Assembly (NCBI GenBank): GCA_903858975.1
Contig: CAIOKW010000047.1
Coordinates: 1-5,252, forward strand
Length of the DNA: 5,252 nt
Direction of reading: 5' to 3'
Source: Oligoflexia bacterium
GTDB taxonomy: Bacteria > Bdellovibrionota > UBA1018 > CAIMNF01
Under the pieces are notes generated by a model. That model searched no databases. It saw only the letters and a program-made list of their open reading frames with translations, and was not told the DNA's origin. Below, piece after piece: positions 4,698 through 5,252 of this stretch. The position numbers and the translations under genes are program-made. Positions within the stretch are counted from its first letter, which is position 1; each line of letters opens with the position of its first letter.

Positions 4698-4723
4698 ACT
4701 ATATGCGACAGCGGGCATATAGT
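4698..4723. promoter_or_regulatory. 9+9 base dyad overlapping the -10 box and start point
   Basis: ACTATATGC (4698-4706) and GCATATAGT (4715-4723) are perfect inverted repeats around an 8-base centre. The dyad covers all but one base of the -10 hexamer and the predicted start point, so a protein bound here would block transcription of the secreted pair. The repressor is not identified. Confidence 0.7.
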
Positions 4724-4748
4724 AGCATTATCTGATTGTTTTTGTCAA
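4719..4748 (-). promoter_or_regulatory. Near-consensus sigma-70 promoter of the secreted-protein operon
   Basis: On the minus strand TTGACA (4748-4743), an 18-base spacer, and TACTAT (4724-4719) preceded by TGC, an extended -10. This is the best promoter in the window. Transcription should start near 4712, giving a leader of about 35 bases before the ATG at 4676. Confidence 0.85.
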
Positions 4749-4752
4749 CTTA

Positions 4753-4772
4753 ATTAAACACGATTGTTTAAT
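4753..4772. promoter_or_regulatory. 8+8 base dyad just upstream of the -35 box
   Basis: ATTAAACA (4753-4760) and TGTTTAAT (4765-4772) flank CGAT. The centre lies about 17 bases upstream of the -35 hexamer of the secreted-protein operon, a usual place for an activator or a second operator. Confidence 0.55.
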
Positions 4773-4783
4773 GAATAATAACA

Positions 4784-4826
4784 CCGACACTTCATCAAGT
4801 TTTGCTGTCGCTTATTGAAGTGCCGG
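4784..4826. repeat. Interrupted inverted repeat in the divergent intergenic region
   Basis: CCG-A-CACTTCA (4784-4794) and TGAAGTG-C-CGG (4816-4826) pair at 10 of 11 positions around a 21-base loop, with a further AAG/CTT pairing inside. There is no T run on either side, so it is not a standard terminator. It could be a REP-like element or structured RNA. Confidence 0.45.
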
Positions 4827-4900
4827 CTCGACTAAAACCCCTGATTTCCAGGAGTTCTTTCGATAGGCAAGTTATAGCGCGGGTGGCCATTCGTGTCGTT

Positions 4901-4940
4901 TTAAAGTTTATTAACTTTTAACTATAAAGTTTAGTAATAT
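4901..4940 (+). promoter_or_regulatory. Promoter and repeated half-sites of the TIGR02147 gene
   Basis: A possible -35 TTAACT (4911-4916), 18 bases, and -10 TAATAT (4935-4940) would start transcription at or next to the ATG at 4947. An alternative -10 TATAAA (4923-4928) would leave a leader of about 12 bases. Half-sites AAAGTT at 4903, AACTTT at 4913 and AAAGTT at 4926 overlap these boxes and form two alternative dyads. Confidence 0.45.
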
Positions 4941-4946
4941 AAATAC

Positions 4947-5252
4947 ATGCTTAAAGATCTGTTTGAATTTAAGGATTATAGAAAATACCTGGAGTCAGCA
5001 CTCCCTGTATCAGGCGAAGGACGCGGAAGCCGCAATCGTCTCGCAGAGGCCCTAAATTGCCAAAAGGGATTTGTGTCACAAGTGCTGGGAGGTGCGGTTC
5101 ACTTCAGTCTTGAGCATGCGGTTAAAATCAGTCGATTCCTCAATCATGATTCTAATGAAGAAGAATTCTTTTTACTCCTCGTTCATTTGGGAAGATCTGG
5201 ATCGCACGATCTTTCGCTCTTCTATGAAAAAAGAATTAAAACTATTTTAGAA
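4947..5252 (+). CDS. TIGR02147/DUF4423-family regulator, N-terminal part (runs off the window)
   Basis: 102 codons remain open to the window end; the stop is outside. An in-frame TAA at 4935 and the lack of other candidates fix the start at ATG 4947. The opening LFEFKDYRKYLESAL (5-19) is the family's conserved start. It is followed by a helix-turn-helix region, SRNRLAEALNCQKGFVSQVLGGAVHFSLEHAVKISRFLN (28-66), and NEEEFFLLLVHLGRSGS (70-86). Proteins of this family are abundant in Bdellovibrio and Fibrobacter, are usually near 270-300 residues, and combine the HTH with a C-terminal DUF4423 domain. There is no Shine-Dalgarno sequence, so translation may be leaderless. It is divergent from the secreted-protein operon and may regulate it. 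Confidence 0.9.
   Translation, partial: MLKDLFEFKDYRKYLESALPVSGEGRGSRNRLAEALNCQKGFVSQVLGGAVHFSLEHAVKISRFLNHDSNEEEFFLLLVHLGRSGSHDLSLFYEKRIKTILE

Noticed and set aside
1..5252. CRISPR array, insertion sequence or integrase gene
   Set aside because: No regularly spaced repeats, no transposase or recombinase motif and no terminal inverted repeats with target duplication were seen; an integrase, if present, lies outside the window.

Overview
The window looks like DNA from a Bdellovibrio-type predatory or free-living bacterium (Bdellovibrionota). The evidence is the partial TIGR02147/DUF4423-type regulator at the right edge, a secreted HELGH metallopeptidase with the cysteine-rich layout I associate with that group, and moderate base composition. 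This assignment is inference; no rRNA or other taxonomic marker is present.

Left part (1-2371): probably the right end of an integrated element such as a prophage or genomic island. It opens with a small phage-type protein resembling terminase small subunits (15-329). Two short ORFs follow in the same frame (332-655 and 746-973). They are separated by a single TAG and may be one interrupted gene. On the minus strand lies a compact operon read leftward: a Cro/CI-type regulator (1733-2044), an ATGA-coupled lipoprotein (1335-1736) and a small two-helix membrane protein with a zinc ribbon (1006-1287). A block of about 500 bases without a convincing gene follows (2045-2550). It holds operator-like motifs, a tandem 9-mer and, at 2352-2371, a 20-base sequence matching the 3' end of a serine tRNA with nothing of the rest of the tRNA. 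In its orientation that fragment is what is left at the far (fragment-only) junction of an element integrated into tRNA-Ser, which puts the element to its left.

Middle (2479-3114): a complete type II toxin-antitoxin pair of the BrnT/BrnA family. Upstream are a 26-base near-perfect palindrome and a good sigma-70 promoter whose spacer contains a 12-base perfect palindrome. The pair ends in a strong bidirectional intrinsic terminator.

Right part (3181-5252): a two-gene minus-strand operon of exported proteins, an unrecognised secreted protein (4059-4676) followed by a putative secreted zinc metallopeptidase (3181-4032). It is driven by a near-consensus promoter overlapped by a 9+9 base dyad. 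Diverging from it is the start of a TIGR02147-family regulator (4947 to the window end) with its own repeated half-sites. The divergent layout makes that regulator a candidate controller of the secreted pair.
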